Assembly: GCF_004535825.1 (NCBI RefSeq)
Contig: NZ_SGVY01000003.1
Location: 1 to 64,000, forward strand
Direction of reading: 5' to 3'
DNA from: Segatella hominis
Lineage (GTDB): Bacteria > Bacteroidota > Bacteroidia > Bacteroidales > Bacteroidaceae
Length of the DNA: 64,000 bases
The position numbers were made by a program, and so were the translations under genes. This document shows positions 8,539 through 19,700 of this stretch, piece after piece. Position 1 is the first letter of the stretch. Each line of letters opens with the position of its first letter. The notes under the pieces were generated by a model. That model was given only the letters and a program-made list of their open reading frames with translations. It ran no database searches and was not told where the DNA came from.

Positions 8539-11500
8539 TTAGAGAACAACTTTTTTCCGATTCCAAATAAAAATTCCTTTCTGAGAAGGTCTCACTTTGC
8601 CATGATTTCGCCCTTCCAAGTCATAATAGACATCATTTAGCCGTGCCCTTGAGATGTTTACCTCTTGGATTCCTGTGGCTTCTTTTTTTTTAATCTGCAA
8701 AGTATAGTTTCCAGATCCCATTTTCAAATAAGCCTTTCCATCTTTGTATTCTACAGATACGACACCATTCTCGCCACTTTTCACATCTTTTCCATTTTCA
8801 AATACACTTTGGTGATTCAAGCAAGGCAGAACGATATTTGCCTGACTATTTGCAGGAATCGCAAAAGTATAATTCATCTCGTCATCAGCCCCACGTTCAT
8901 AATGGCAACGAATATTTCCATAGATGCTGCGTGTCGTTACATCCAAATGATTCATATCTTCAGGAATCCATGGTTCGATACGAACTATATCAAAACCATT
9001 ACCATCATTCCGAATGCCACCCAACTGAGAGAAGAACCATTCCTCGATATGATCCATCATACAGTGATTCTGGGAGAAAGCTCCAACATCCCAATATTCA
9101 GGAGTGGTAGTGTAACCCTGTTTTACCCAATATCCATAGCTTGGACAATCGGTCTGATTTGCCATCTGATAAACAATATCATTATATCCATACTTCGCTA
9201 AAGACATAAACAAAGGTTTCAAACCGATTTCACCAGTCTTGATCTTATAGTTGTCTTTCTTCACACGCTCAGCCAACTTAGCAGCTACCAACTCTTCATT
9301 TTCCTGATCTACGAGTCCGTAATAGAGAGGCATGGCAAATTCAGATTGCTGTCCGTATTCATAAACTCCATCCTTATAAAAGCGTTCATTGAAAGCTTTC
9401 TTCGTATTCTGAGCCTGAGTGAGGAATCCCTTTGCATCTACATCCTTACCAAGGAAAGAAGCAATCTCCGCCATCGCATTCAACATATAATAATAGGTGG
9501 TGGTAATGGTAAACTCACCAGGAACCATTGGATTGACTCCTGCCGTTTCCTGTCCCCAGTCACTTAACACACTATAATTGCTTCCAGGCATGATATGATT
9601 CACCGTCTTGGAAGTATAATAATCCATCAGTTTTTTCATCTGAGGATAGAACTTGGTCATAGTTGTCATATCACCATAGGTTTTCCAATTGCGATAAGGT
9701 ACCAAGATGGCAGCTCCACCCCAGTTTGGATCATCATCATATACCGACATAAAGTGGGGAACGGTACTTGGAACCCTTCCGTTACTGTACTGTGCATCAA
9801 AACAATCCTGTACTACTTTCTTGAAGAAATTTTCCATGTCATAATTATAGACCAAGGAATTGTACATCTCATTAGGAACATCCAGCCATCCCAATTTTTC
9901 TCGATGAGGACAATCGGTGATACTATTATACAACTGACTCTGGATGGCATCACGGCAGATAACATGAATATCATTGAGCAAGGAGTTGTTAGTTTCGAAA
10001 GTACCTGCCAAGTCCATATCACTACGCAAACGCAAAGCCGTAAAATCTTCCGGCTTGGGAGCCTCATCCAGACCTATAATCTGAAGATAACGGAAGCCAT
10101 GGTACATAAACTCAGGTCCCCATTCCTCGCCATTTTCCTTGCCTGCAAAAGTATAAGTTTCATACGTATCTGCAGGACCTGTATAGTAATTCTCCATGAA
10201 GATAGATCCATCAGCATTCAGACTTTCTCCCTCACGAAGAGTGATAACCTGTCCGCTCTTACCTTTCAGTTTAAAACGGTACTGCCCAGCAAAGTTTCTT
10301 CCGAAATCAACGACATAGAGATGGTAGCCGCCACTATATACACTCTTCACACCTACCGCTTTCCATTCTTCCACTACTCGAACCGGTTCATGCTGGCGAG
10401 CTTTCAGGACGCCCAATCCACTGGCCTGACTACTTCTGAAAGAAGGAGAGGCTACCACTTCTACAGGATTCCAAGTACTTACATCATAGAAAGCCTGGCC
10501 AATACCAGCTATTTCTTTACGGGCATCATAGTCTTCACCGCCCCACCAGTTACTTCCCAATGTAGGCGAAGGTGTACTTGTCCACTGCTCATCAGTCAGA
10601 ATCACATCAGATGTTCCATCCTCATAATCAATATGCAATTCAGCCTTCAAAGCCTTGTCACCAGTATTCACCACTTCTCCTTTGGAGAATCTTCCATTCA
10701 GCTTATCAACATGAAAGATGCCACCCGCAACGCGAGCTATCAGCGTATTGGCACCTTGCAAAACCATAGAAGTAACATCGTATGTAGAATAAAGTATCGT
10801 CTTTTCATACTCGCTCTCTCCTGGTTCCAGTTTGTTTTCGGTAACTGGTTTCCCATTTAAAGTCATATCAAATACTCCCAATGCCGAAGCATAGATTCTT
10901 GCCCGCTTGACATTCTTTCCACTCGCAACAGTAAAGTTTCTGCCAAGATAAGGAATTACCTGAGATGTATTGATGAAACTTGGAGCAACTCCATCAACCA
11001 CTTTATGCTTTACAGAATATTTCTTGTTATCATCTGATGTCTGGATGGTATAAGAACTTGGGAAGTTAGCTGCTTCTGTACCGCTCGCAGCCTTATCATC
11101 CTGTCGTGGATAAAGCACAATACGATTGATGTCCATTACCTTACCTAAGTCGGCAATGACATACACATGCTGGCTATTATTACCTTTTTGTGTTGTAGTA
11201 TATCCTAAAGTTGTCCCCAGAACAACTCCATCATTAAGATAGTTTAAGTTCCAGTTACCAATCGTCCAGGTATCGCTCGCACTGAAGGTAGCCTTACGGG
11301 CCACATTTTCTTCTCCGCTATAGATTTCCATTTCTGCCAACTGTAAGAAATAGAACTTGGAATCTGTGGAAGCTGGAAGTCCCAACTTGGTGACATCAAG
11401 TTTGACATACCTGCATGAAGTCTGGAGCGGAATTTCCACCTTTGCATTGCAGGTTTTGGCAGGTTGTATCCATTGCGCTTTCCACTCATTGGCATTGAGG

Positions 11501-11874
11501 AAAGCAGTTTCGAAAGTGCCCTTTGAGGCTACTGATGCTTTACCATTCTTATCATAGACTGTAACCGTCCAAGAATAAGGGGAACATGACACAAGGGGAC
11601 TTCCTGCGTATGTAATCTGATTTTGCAAAGCAGACTCAACCTTTCCTGATTTCCAAACTTCTGCTCCAGAAGCAGACCTTACAACTAATTCGTATGCAGA
11701 CTGCAGGAAACCTCTCTCGTCACTTTCCGTCTGCCAACTGAAAGTTGGATTTGAAGTATCTATCCCTACAGGATTAGACAATCCATTTACTTTCAGGTTA
11801 ACAGGCAAGAAGTTGGCCTGACACACTTGGCAAACAGCCAAAAAACACAATATAAACAGTTTTGATTTCATCAT
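8539..11874 (-). CDS. GH78-family alpha-L-rhamnosidase with inserted F5/8 C-like domain
   Basis: A 1111-aa secreted enzyme removing terminal alpha-L-rhamnose. Signal peptide about 1-20; an N-terminal beta-sandwich beginning VNLKVNGLSNPVGID; then an F5/8 type C (discoidin-like) module at roughly 150-295 (FYFLQLAEMEIYSGEENVAR to SYTIQTSDDNKKY) interrupting the usual N-terminal domain order; then the rhamnosidase beta-domains and (alpha/alpha)6 barrel. Catalytic-region landmarks are DCPHREK (Glu near 659), SDWGQE (about 771-776) and NHCMMDHIEEWFF. The usual GWxGD after the first motif reads GWLDV here. A C-terminal tail (ARLNDVYYDLEGRNHGKV) resembles Prevotella surface-protein tails. It lies 57 bp downstream of the ECF sigma gene and is probably co-transcribed with it or controlled by it. 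Confidence 0.9.
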   Translation of the reverse strand: MMKSKLFILCFLAVCQVCQANFLPVNLKVNGLSNPVGIDTSNPTFSWQTESDERGFLQSAYELVVRSASGAEVWKSGKVESALQNQITYAGSPLVSCSPYSWTVTVYDKNGKASVASKGTFETAFLNANEWKAQWIQPAKTCNAKVEIPLQTSCRYVKLDVTKLGLPASTDSKFYFLQLAEMEIYSGEENVARKATFSASDTWTIGNWNLNYLNDGVVLGTTLGYTTTQKGNNSQHVYVIADLGKVMDINRIVLYPRQDDKAASGTEAANFPSSYTIQTSDDNKKYSVKHKVVDGVAPSFINTSQVIPYLGRNFTVASGKNVKRARIYASALGVFDMTLNGKPVTENKLEPGESEYEKTILYSTYDVTSMVLQGANTLIARVAGGIFHVDKLNGRFSKGEVVNTGDKALKAELHIDYEDGTSDVILTDEQWTSTPSPTLGSNWWGGEDYDARKEIAGIGQAFYDVSTWNPVEVVASPSFRSSQASGLGVLKARQHEPVRVVEEWKAVGVKSVYSGGYHLYVVDFGRNFAGQYRFKLKGKSGQVITLREGESLNADGSIFMENYYTGPADTYETYTFAGKENGEEWGPEFMYHGFRYLQIIGLDEAPKPEDFTALRLRSDMDLAGTFETNNSLLNDIHVICRDAIQSQLYNSITDCPHREKLGWLDVPNEMYNSLVYNYDMENFFKKVVQDCFDAQYSNGRVPSTVPHFMSVYDDDPNWGGAAILVPYRNWKTYGDMTTMTKFYPQMKKLMDYYTSKTVNHIMPGSNYSVLSDWGQETAGVNPMVPGEFTITTTYYYMLNAMAEIASFLGKDVDAKGFLTQAQNTKKAFNERFYKDGVYEYGQQSEFAMPLYYGLVDQENEELVAAKLAERVKKDNYKIKTGEIGLKPLFMSLAKYGYNDIVYQMANQTDCPSYGYWVKQGYTTTPEYWDVGAFSQNHCMMDHIEEWFFSQLGGIRNDGNGFDIVRIEPWIPEDMNHLDVTTRSIYGNIRCHYERGADDEMNYTFAIPANSQANIVLPCLNHQSVFENGKDVKSGENGVVSVEYKDGKAYLKMGSGNYTLQIKKKEATGIQEVNISRARLNDVYYDLEGRNHGKVRPSQKGIFIWNRKKVVL

Positions 11875-11931
11875 ATAAACTAAAAGTTAAACAGGGTTCG
11901 TTATATATAAAGTTATAGGTTTAATTACACA

Positions 11932-12444
11932 TTATATCGCCTGAAGCATCATTCTGACTTTCTTGCGGGAAGTGAGCAACTGGGATTCGACGGTACGCTT
12001 AGAAACATTCAATTCCTTTGCAATCTCTCCTGCGCATTTGCCATCAAAGAGAGTCAAACGATAAACCTTGGCACAGGAAGGAGTCAGTTGATCCACACAA
12101 TAATTGACCATACGCAGCGTATCATGATACTCTACGACACGCTCTACGGCACAATGCTGCAATTCCTGCTCATACGCCACATTCTCTTCCACCTTGTGAC
12201 GACATGCTCTACGGCGCAGGATATTCATGACTTCATGATTGGTTATGGTGAAGACAAATGACCGGATGGTTGTCTTATTGATGATGCCGTCATAGGTCAT
12301 CAACTTGACAAACACATCCTGCACCAAGTCTTCAGCTTCCTGCCAATTGCCCAAGCGAGCTACAGCAAAGTTGACAAGCTTTACTTGATATTCCTTATAA
12401 AAGTCAGCAATCATCTGTTGCTGGGTTACAGTTGTTGGTTTCAT
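11932..12444 (-). CDS. RNA polymerase sigma factor, ECF subfamily
   Basis: A 170-aa sigma-70 family protein. Region 2 includes GNWQEAEDLVQDVFVKLM and region 4 has the HTH GEIAKELNVSKRTVESQLLTSRKKVR. It has no membrane segment. In Bacteroidetes glycan loci such factors usually sit beside a FecR-type anti-sigma factor and SusC/SusD genes; none is here, so how it is held inactive is unknown. Transcriptional control through the operator at 12511-12539 is a plausible alternative. It precedes the GH78 gene by 57 bp, which makes that gene its likely target or operon partner. Confidence 0.88.
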   Translation of the reverse strand: MKPTTVTQQQMIADFYKEYQVKLVNFAVARLGNWQEAEDLVQDVFVKLMTYDGIINKTTIRSFVFTITNHEVMNILRRRACRHKVEENVAYEQELQHCAVERVVEYHDTLRMVNYCVDQLTPSCAKVYRLTLFDGKCAGEIAKELNVSKRTVESQLLTSRKKVRMMLQAI

Positions 12445-12471
12445 GTTGTACGTTGGTTTAGTTTACGGCTG

Positions 12472-12539
12472 CAAAATTAGAGAATAATCCCATATGCCTA
12501 TGTGTGAACCGTAACAAAAACACATATCAAACGTAACAA
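12472..12539 (-). promoter_or_regulatory. Activator-dependent promoter of the ECF sigma gene with GTTAC operator
   Basis: On the minus strand TAATTTTG (12479-12472) is a good -7 box, but no TTTG lies at the proper -33 distance. Instead two GTTAC elements (plus-strand GTAAC at 12511-12515 and 12533-12537) sit 22 bp apart, at about -45 and -67 from the expected start near 12466. This is the usual placement for an AraC-type activator. The upstream copy reads TTGTTACGTTTG, identical to the one at 1874. Confidence 0.55.
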
Positions 12540-12547
12540 CACCCTTT

Positions 12548-15500
12548 TTACCCCCTATATTGGGAAGGAACAACGCCAAACATGTCCTTAAAATGCTTGG
12601 TAAAGTTCTGCGGAGTGGCAAAACCTGTAAGATAGCAGACTTCAGAAACATTGCGCTGTCCGCTCTTCAAAAGTTCAGCCGCAGCCTTCAAACGTACCGT
12701 TCTGATAAAGTCGGAAGGAGTTTGTCCTGTCAAAGCTTTCATCTTACGATATAGGCTCATTCTCGACATCGCCATATCAGCGGCAAGCGAATCTGTAGTA
12801 TAATCAGAATCCGTGATATTCTTTTCTATCAAAGAGATGATTTCTTTCAGGAACTTCTCATCAGGAGCCGAGTCGGCAATGTTTTTGACATCCAGCGAAG
12901 CACTATGTGAGAAATCATGTATTCTCTTTTCCTGCTTCTCCAGGAGATTACTGATGCGAGCAAGGAGTACATCCATATCAAACGGCTTGGCGATATAGGC
13001 ATCAGCTCCCACCTTGTAGCCTTCCGCCCGCCCCTCATCCGTACTCCATGCCGTAAGAAGAATGACCGGAATATGGGAAGTCTGCAGATTTTCCTTGATG
13101 CGACGACACATTTCGGTGCCACTCATCCGCGGCATCATCACATCGGTAATGATGAGGTCTGGATTGTGTTCTTCTGCCATCATGGCACCCTGCAAACCAT
13201 CTTCCGCCATCAATACCTTATTATATATATGAGACAGTTCCTTGACCAGATACTGACGGAAACCATCATTATCCTCTACCACCAATATCCTCTTATCGAT
13301 AAACTGATGATTTCCCAATTGATGCCCCAAAGGAGCAACCGCCTGACGATTAGCAGCAGACTGCTGTTTAGAAGAATCATCCGTCTGGCGATTCAAAGAA
13401 GCCTCATGAGTTTCTGCTTTTAGATCGGCAGGTAATTCTACAATAAATCGGGAGCCTTCGCCTTCTTTACTTTCCAAAGAGATTTTGCCCTGGTGCAACT
13501 TCACATACTCTGCCACCATGTTCAAGCCGATGCCAGATCCCACATTCGTAGTTTTCTGGTCGGCAGAACGGAAGAATCGGTCGAACACACGTTTCTGGTC
13601 TTCAGGAGAGATGCCGCAACCCGTATCCACCACCTCCATGCGCACAAAACGGCGGTCATCACAGGCAGTCTGACTTAACTCAACCCTAACCTTTCCTCCC
13701 GAAGGAGTATATTTGAAGGCATTAGACAAGAGATTATTCAGGATTTTAGCCACTTTGTCACGATCAAAGCACATAAAGATACCGTCTGAATGGTCATTTA
13801 CATCCAGACTCACCTGCTTTTGCTCAGCCAAAGATTGAAACTTCATGGTAGTATATTCCACGAATTCACCGAAGATTCCGCTCCGTAAGTTAAGGCTTTC
13901 TCCATTCGTTTCCATCTTACGAAAATCGAGCAACTGGTTGACCAACTGCAACAGTTCGCCTGCATTCTTGCTCACACCCTTCAACTGTTGGCGAGTTTCC
14001 TCATCAGCAGTACGCTTCAGCACACTACCCACAGGAGTGATAATGAGCGTAAGGAGCGTACGGAATTCATGGGTGATATTGGTGAAGAAACGGTATTTCA
14101 TTTCCTCCAGTTCCTTGTTTTTTTCCACCTCCATTCGCTGGCGATCCCGCTTCATCTTCCTGCTGATGATCCAGAAGATAGCACCGCCGATAAGCAGCAA
14201 GTAACACAACTTAGCCCACCAGGTGGCCCAGAAAGGAGGTTGTATGACAATCAGAAGTCTGATGGACTGTTGACTCCATTGCTTATCAAAGCCAGCAGAA
14301 AATACCTCGAGTTCATACTCGCCAGGAGCCAGATTGGTATAGCTCACCTTGCCAATACCATCCTGCGGACTACTTTCCACCCAATCAGCATTGACTCCTT
14401 TCAACCTATATTTATAATAGGTATGGCGAGGCATGTCAAAATTCAGGCCAGAGAAATAAACCGTGATAAAGTTCTCATCATATCGCAACACGACCCTTCT
14501 TGTAGAAGACAGGGCTTTCTCCAACAAGACTCTTCCGTTCAGTTCTTTACCCGGCAATACCTCCTGTTCATTCACAAAGAGGGAAGTGAAAACTGGGTGG
14601 CCTGAATATTTCAAATTCTGAATATTAGAAGGATCCACTACATAAAAACCATTCTGGCTGCCAAAAAGGAGTTTACCTCCAGCAAGATGGGTCGTTGTCA
14701 TCCAGTTGAAGCTACAATCGCCCAACTTATTCTGTTCATCAAAGACTGCTAATCTGAAGTTCTGCTCATCCAAACGAGAAAAGCGGCACAAGCCATTGGC
14801 AGTAGTCACCCATACATTTCCAAACTGATCCTCGATGATTCCATTGATCATCTCATTGGGCATTCCATTTTTCAAACCGTAATGGAATACCTTTCTGCTA
14901 TTCGGGTTCAAGACAAACACACCGTTCAGAGAACCTATCCATATCCAACCCTGACTGTCAACCAGCAAGGCCTTGCAGGGTCCACTGAGCAGATTCTGCA
15001 TCTCCACATCATCCACGAGATTCTGAGGAGACAGAAACTTCTTATCTTTCAGAAAATAAGCAAAGAATCCCTGCGAAGTGGCTGCCCAGATAACGTCATT
15101 CTTATCTATCCGGAACTCATTGACCACCTTATATTTTTCCAGATGCTTATCTTTCAGAGGATGGATGCGGCAATTCTCATCCAAGACACCTATGCCACCA
15201 TGAAAGCTTACCCAAATGCGATGATGCGCATCTTCCTGAAACTCTCTTACGATATTGTAGTTAATATCTTTCTGCGGAATACTACCCTGCATGAAATGGT
15301 GAGTTGTCAGACCATCCCACATATAAAATCCCTGCTTAAAGGTTCCTACCCAAACACGATTACGGCTATCCACCATACTGCGGATGAAATCAGTGCCACT
15401 CACAGGCAATGGCTTCAATTGCATCTGAGGCATCAGGAGCTGATACACATGATGAGAAGTCACGGCCAAAGGTTTTCCTCCCTTTCCGTCATTGAGGCGA

Positions 15501-16537
15501 ACACTGCCATCAGACAAGCCAAGTTGCTGATAGATGACGTAAGGGAAACGCTGCATATTGGAATTATAAAAGAATATACCATGGTTTGCCATTCCGATCA
15601 TCAGATTACCATCCCGGTAAGCAATCGTCTGCACACCATCTCTTATAACATCTCCATTCATCATCTCATATTCTGACTGGAGCATCGTATTTCCATCTGC
15701 CGACAGAGCCAACAAGCCCGCATTGCGAAGTCCTACATAACAGATTTTCGGTGAAGCAGCACACAACGTGACCGCAACATCCTTATCATTCACATATCTG
15801 TATTGCCATTGATGGGTCAAAGAATGCCATGAAGCAACACCATGATTCCACATCACCCATAGTTGTTCTGAGTTTTGTGAAAACTGCACGAAATCACGCG
15901 CCAGCATTTCACCTTTCCACAGAAGTTGACTATGAAGAACCTTTGTCATCGCCGCATTCCAGCACATAATCTTTCCATCACAATAGACAAACCAATGATT
16001 ACCTGCCCAATTAACCACATCCCGTAATCCCTTGGCACGCACACGCACGGCAACAGCCTTTCCTTTTGAATTTCCCTCCCGATGAAAGACTTTCCCTGAA
16101 ACGGTCACAAACCAGAAATCTTTAGCTGAATCAATAAATAAATTACGGATACGTTCTTTGATGCCCATAGAAGCAAGCAATCCCCTGATATCGCCAACAT
16201 ATCTTTCTGTGGTCAAATCGAAAACCAACATCTGTCCTGATTCCTTAATCCAAACCCGCTGCTGACCATCCACATAAGCCGTTGGCAAGGCTGCCACATA
16301 ATCCATAGGATACATCTCGCTTACCACAGGAGGAAAAGAGCGGAAGGTGCAACCATCAAAGAATGACAGACTGGATGAAGTACGGACACACAACCTTCCA
16401 TCCGGAAGCCAAAGTTGCTACTTGATTTCATTGTCAGGCAAGCCGATAGAGGTGTTCAATAAGCGATAGATATAGTGGGCACTTATCGGCAGACAGCAAG
16501 TGCATATAAAAAGTATTATCAGGATTAGGTTCTTCAT
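12548..16537 (-). pseudogene. Hybrid two-component regulator interrupted by an in-frame TAG
   Basis: Read from ATG 16537 this is a 1328-aa hybrid sensor with all expected parts: signal peptide (MKNLILIILFICTCC), propeller repeats, Y_Y_Y domain, one membrane helix, histidine kinase (THEFRT with the His codon at 14071-14069, then LNNLLSNAFKYTPSGG and DTGCGIS), receiver (ITDVMMPRMSG) and AraC HTH (MSRMSLYRKM, GFATPQNFTKHF). Codon 40 is TAG (16420-16418). Both sides are in the same frame and read as one propeller repeat: GLPDNEIK, stop, QLWLPDGRLCVRT. The downstream piece has only a TTG at 16393 as a possible start and would lack a signal peptide. A single substitution, a sequencing error or readthrough would each explain this. 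The rest shows no decay. Confidence 0.85.
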
Positions 16538-16565
16538 TTCTATGAGATATGATTTATATTTAAGT

Positions 16566-16573
16566 GCAAAAAT
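16566..16573 (-). promoter_or_regulatory. -7 box upstream of the hybrid regulator
   Basis: TATTTTTG on the minus strand, about 28 bp before the ATG at 16537. No clear -33 element was seen. Confidence 0.4.
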
Positions 16574-16701
16574 AACAATAATAATCGAATTTTCACCATA
16601 AAACATCAAAAAAATCGTTTATAATAAGTAATCAGCATGTACTTATTTGTATAAGGAAACAAAGAATAAGAAAACAAAAATAAATTAAAAACATAAACTA
16701 T

Positions 16702-19700
16702 ATGAAAAAAAATCGATTACTCGTCGTTTTTGCAGCTTTGCTCAATGTCTTAGGAATGTGGGCAGATGGTGCAAATCTCAAGTTGCATTTCAACTTTGAA
16801 AATGCAACTGGCGGAAATGTCAAAGAAGTCATTTCCGGGGGAAACATTGTTGGCACTTTGATGAATAACGCCAAAGTGGAAACAATGGGAAAATATCATG
16901 TACTGAACCTGGGGTCGGAAAATGGATATTTTGACATGGGCGAAGGTACAGGAAAAGTATTGGCTGGATGCAGCGACTTCTCCATCAGTATGTATTATTA
17001 CGTAAATGCGAACCAAGACATTACTGGCTTGGGTAACTTCCTATTTACTTTCAGTAATAATCCTGCATGTACCCAAACTGAAGGTTGCTACTATTTCTAT
17101 ACGCTCAATACCCAGCGAGTGGGTTCTTCAGCAGCAGGATATGGCAGCGAGAAAAGTGTCAATGCCACACAGGTTTCCCAAAAAGGAAATTGGGTAAACG
17201 TAGTCTATGTGCAAAAGGGCACAGAAGGAACACTCTATGTAAATGGTCAGAAGAAGGCGAGCGCAACAAGCAATAAGATATCAGAAATATTTGGTACAGA
17301 AGCGCCTAAATACAACTGGATAGGCCGCTCTCCTTTTGATAATGATGTATATTTAAAAAACACCAAGGTGGCAGATATCCGTATTTATGACGGAGCACTG
17401 ACAGGAAGCGAAGTGACCCAATTGGCTTTAGCTGCTGATGACTACGATAACGAATTCCGTCACGGCACACAAGGCAATCTGACTACGCTGAACACAACTT
17501 TAAAAGAAGCTTCTACACTCATCAATGGTGATATCAGTATCTATACTGCTGATGCAGTAGCCATGCTTTCAGACACCTACGAACTCATTAAGGCTAAGAG
17601 CGAGAAAGAAACTCTGTCACAATTCGTGATAGACGAATATGTGGCAGACCTGAAGGCAGCTATCCAAAACGTGAAAGCTACACAAGGAATGATTTTCACA
17701 GATACTGAACTGATGCCAGCCTATGATTCAAGCCGTGGCTTCCGTCATCCAGGAGGACTACATACCAATGCTGACTTCGAACGCATCAAGGCACAACTGG
17801 CTGCCGGTAATGAGAAGGTGACCAAGGCTTATAACATCTTGAAGAATGCAGAATTTGCACAACCCACCTGTGCAACATGGCCAGTAGAAACCATCATCCG
17901 TGGCGGTAGCTCTGGTCAGAATTATATCAATGCTGCCCGTGGTGCAACCATCGCTTATCAGAATGCACTCCGTTGGAAGATAGAAGGAAATGAAGCGTGC
18001 GCCAAACATGCCGTTGATGTATTGATGGCTTGGGCCAACACCTGCAAAGGTATCGGTGGCGACAGTAACTTCGCTCTTGCAGGAGGTCTTTATGGATATG
18101 AATTTGCACAAGCTGCAGAATTGATGCGTGACTACGAAGGATGGAAAGCCAAGGATTTCGAGACATTCAAAAGATGGATGCTGGATCTCTGGTATCCCAC
18201 TATCATGAGATTCCAGCGTTCCCGCAATGATACCTGGCGCAACTGGCGCTATGATGCAACTCATGGAGGTCAACGACCTGGCCATTACTGGAGCAACTGG
18301 GGACTTTGCAACACACTCGCCCTGATGTCTGTAGGTATTCTATGCGACGATGTCTTTATCTATAACCAGGCAATGTCTTACTACAAGTACGATCAGGCAG
18401 AGCTGGCTAAAGCCAACTATCCTTGGCCATGGGCACCTGAGAATACAGAGACAGACAAGTACAACGGAGGACTGAATGAATATATAGATAATCTCGTGCC
18501 TCATGTTGCAGAATATGCAGGAGAAACAGGTGCATACGGAAAGGTAGGTCAGATGCAGGAAACCGGTCGTGACCAAGGACATGCCCAAATGGCAGCAGGT
18601 CTTGCCGTTGATATCTGCCAGACGGCATGGAATCAAGGTGATGACCTCTACTCCTATCACGACAACCGAATCGCTGCTGGTATTGAATTCCAAGCGGCAT
18701 ACAACTTTGACGGAAGAGACGATCTGCCATGGGTCAACTACCATTATACAGACTGTCACTCTGCATGGCATCAAGCATGGGTACAAGGTGGACCTAATGG
18801 AGGTAGTCGCGGAGAGATGCGCCCATACTGGGCACGTGTCATCGGACATTACGAAGGAGTAAAGGGCGTAAAGATGCCTTTCTCGGAAATCGCATTAGAG
18901 AAGATGGGAATAGATGGTGGGCCGACAGGAGCAGTAAGCGGTCCTTACGACCACATGGGATACTCCGTTTTGACTTGTACTTACGATGGTATTGCCGACG
19001 AGCAGCACAGACCTACCTTATTGACTCCAAAGATGGAATATGATGGAAAGATTATCGATCATAATGAATTAGGTGGACTGGAAAACAATTACATCATCAA
19101 TGTAAATACCGCCCTTCCAAAAGGCAAAACAGTCAAATTGATGCCTCAACTTCCTGAAGGTGTTGTGGATACTGGTAACTGGAGTTGGAATACAGGTGAG
19201 ACAACCAAAGACATCACAGTCACTACAGACAAGAGTTTCATTTATCGTGCCACATATACCAATGAAAACGGCATTAAAAGCGAGCAGATGTTCTCTATTG
19301 CAGTAAATGCAGATTGTACTCCTACCACAATAAGCAGTTCTATCTACTGCAATGACACATGGGTCGGTGCTACAGAAGCTGTTGTACCTTGTGGAAGCAA
19401 TGTTACTCTCAATGTCGCCGGCGCCAGCGGTTGGGGAGACGGCAAATGGAGCACAGGACAAACAGGTACTTCCATAACCCTTTCATCCTTAATCTCGGAT
19501 AAAGAAATCAAGGGTCAGTTTATCAACCAGGGCGGATTGGCTCAGACGATTACTTTCCGCATCCATGTCAAAGGATTGCAGCCTTGTGCGCTGCTGAACA
19601 ACCGTCTGGTTTCAGATTCTCTGGACCTGATTGTCAATCAGGGAGACGCTCTCGTACTCTATGCTAATGCACCAGAAAATATTGTCAATGTCAAATATAC

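Noticed and set aside
9595-10860. 421-codon plus-strand open frame antisense to the GH78 gene
   Set aside because: Long, but the minus-strand frame has unmistakable rhamnosidase motifs; the antisense frame is low-complexity shadow.
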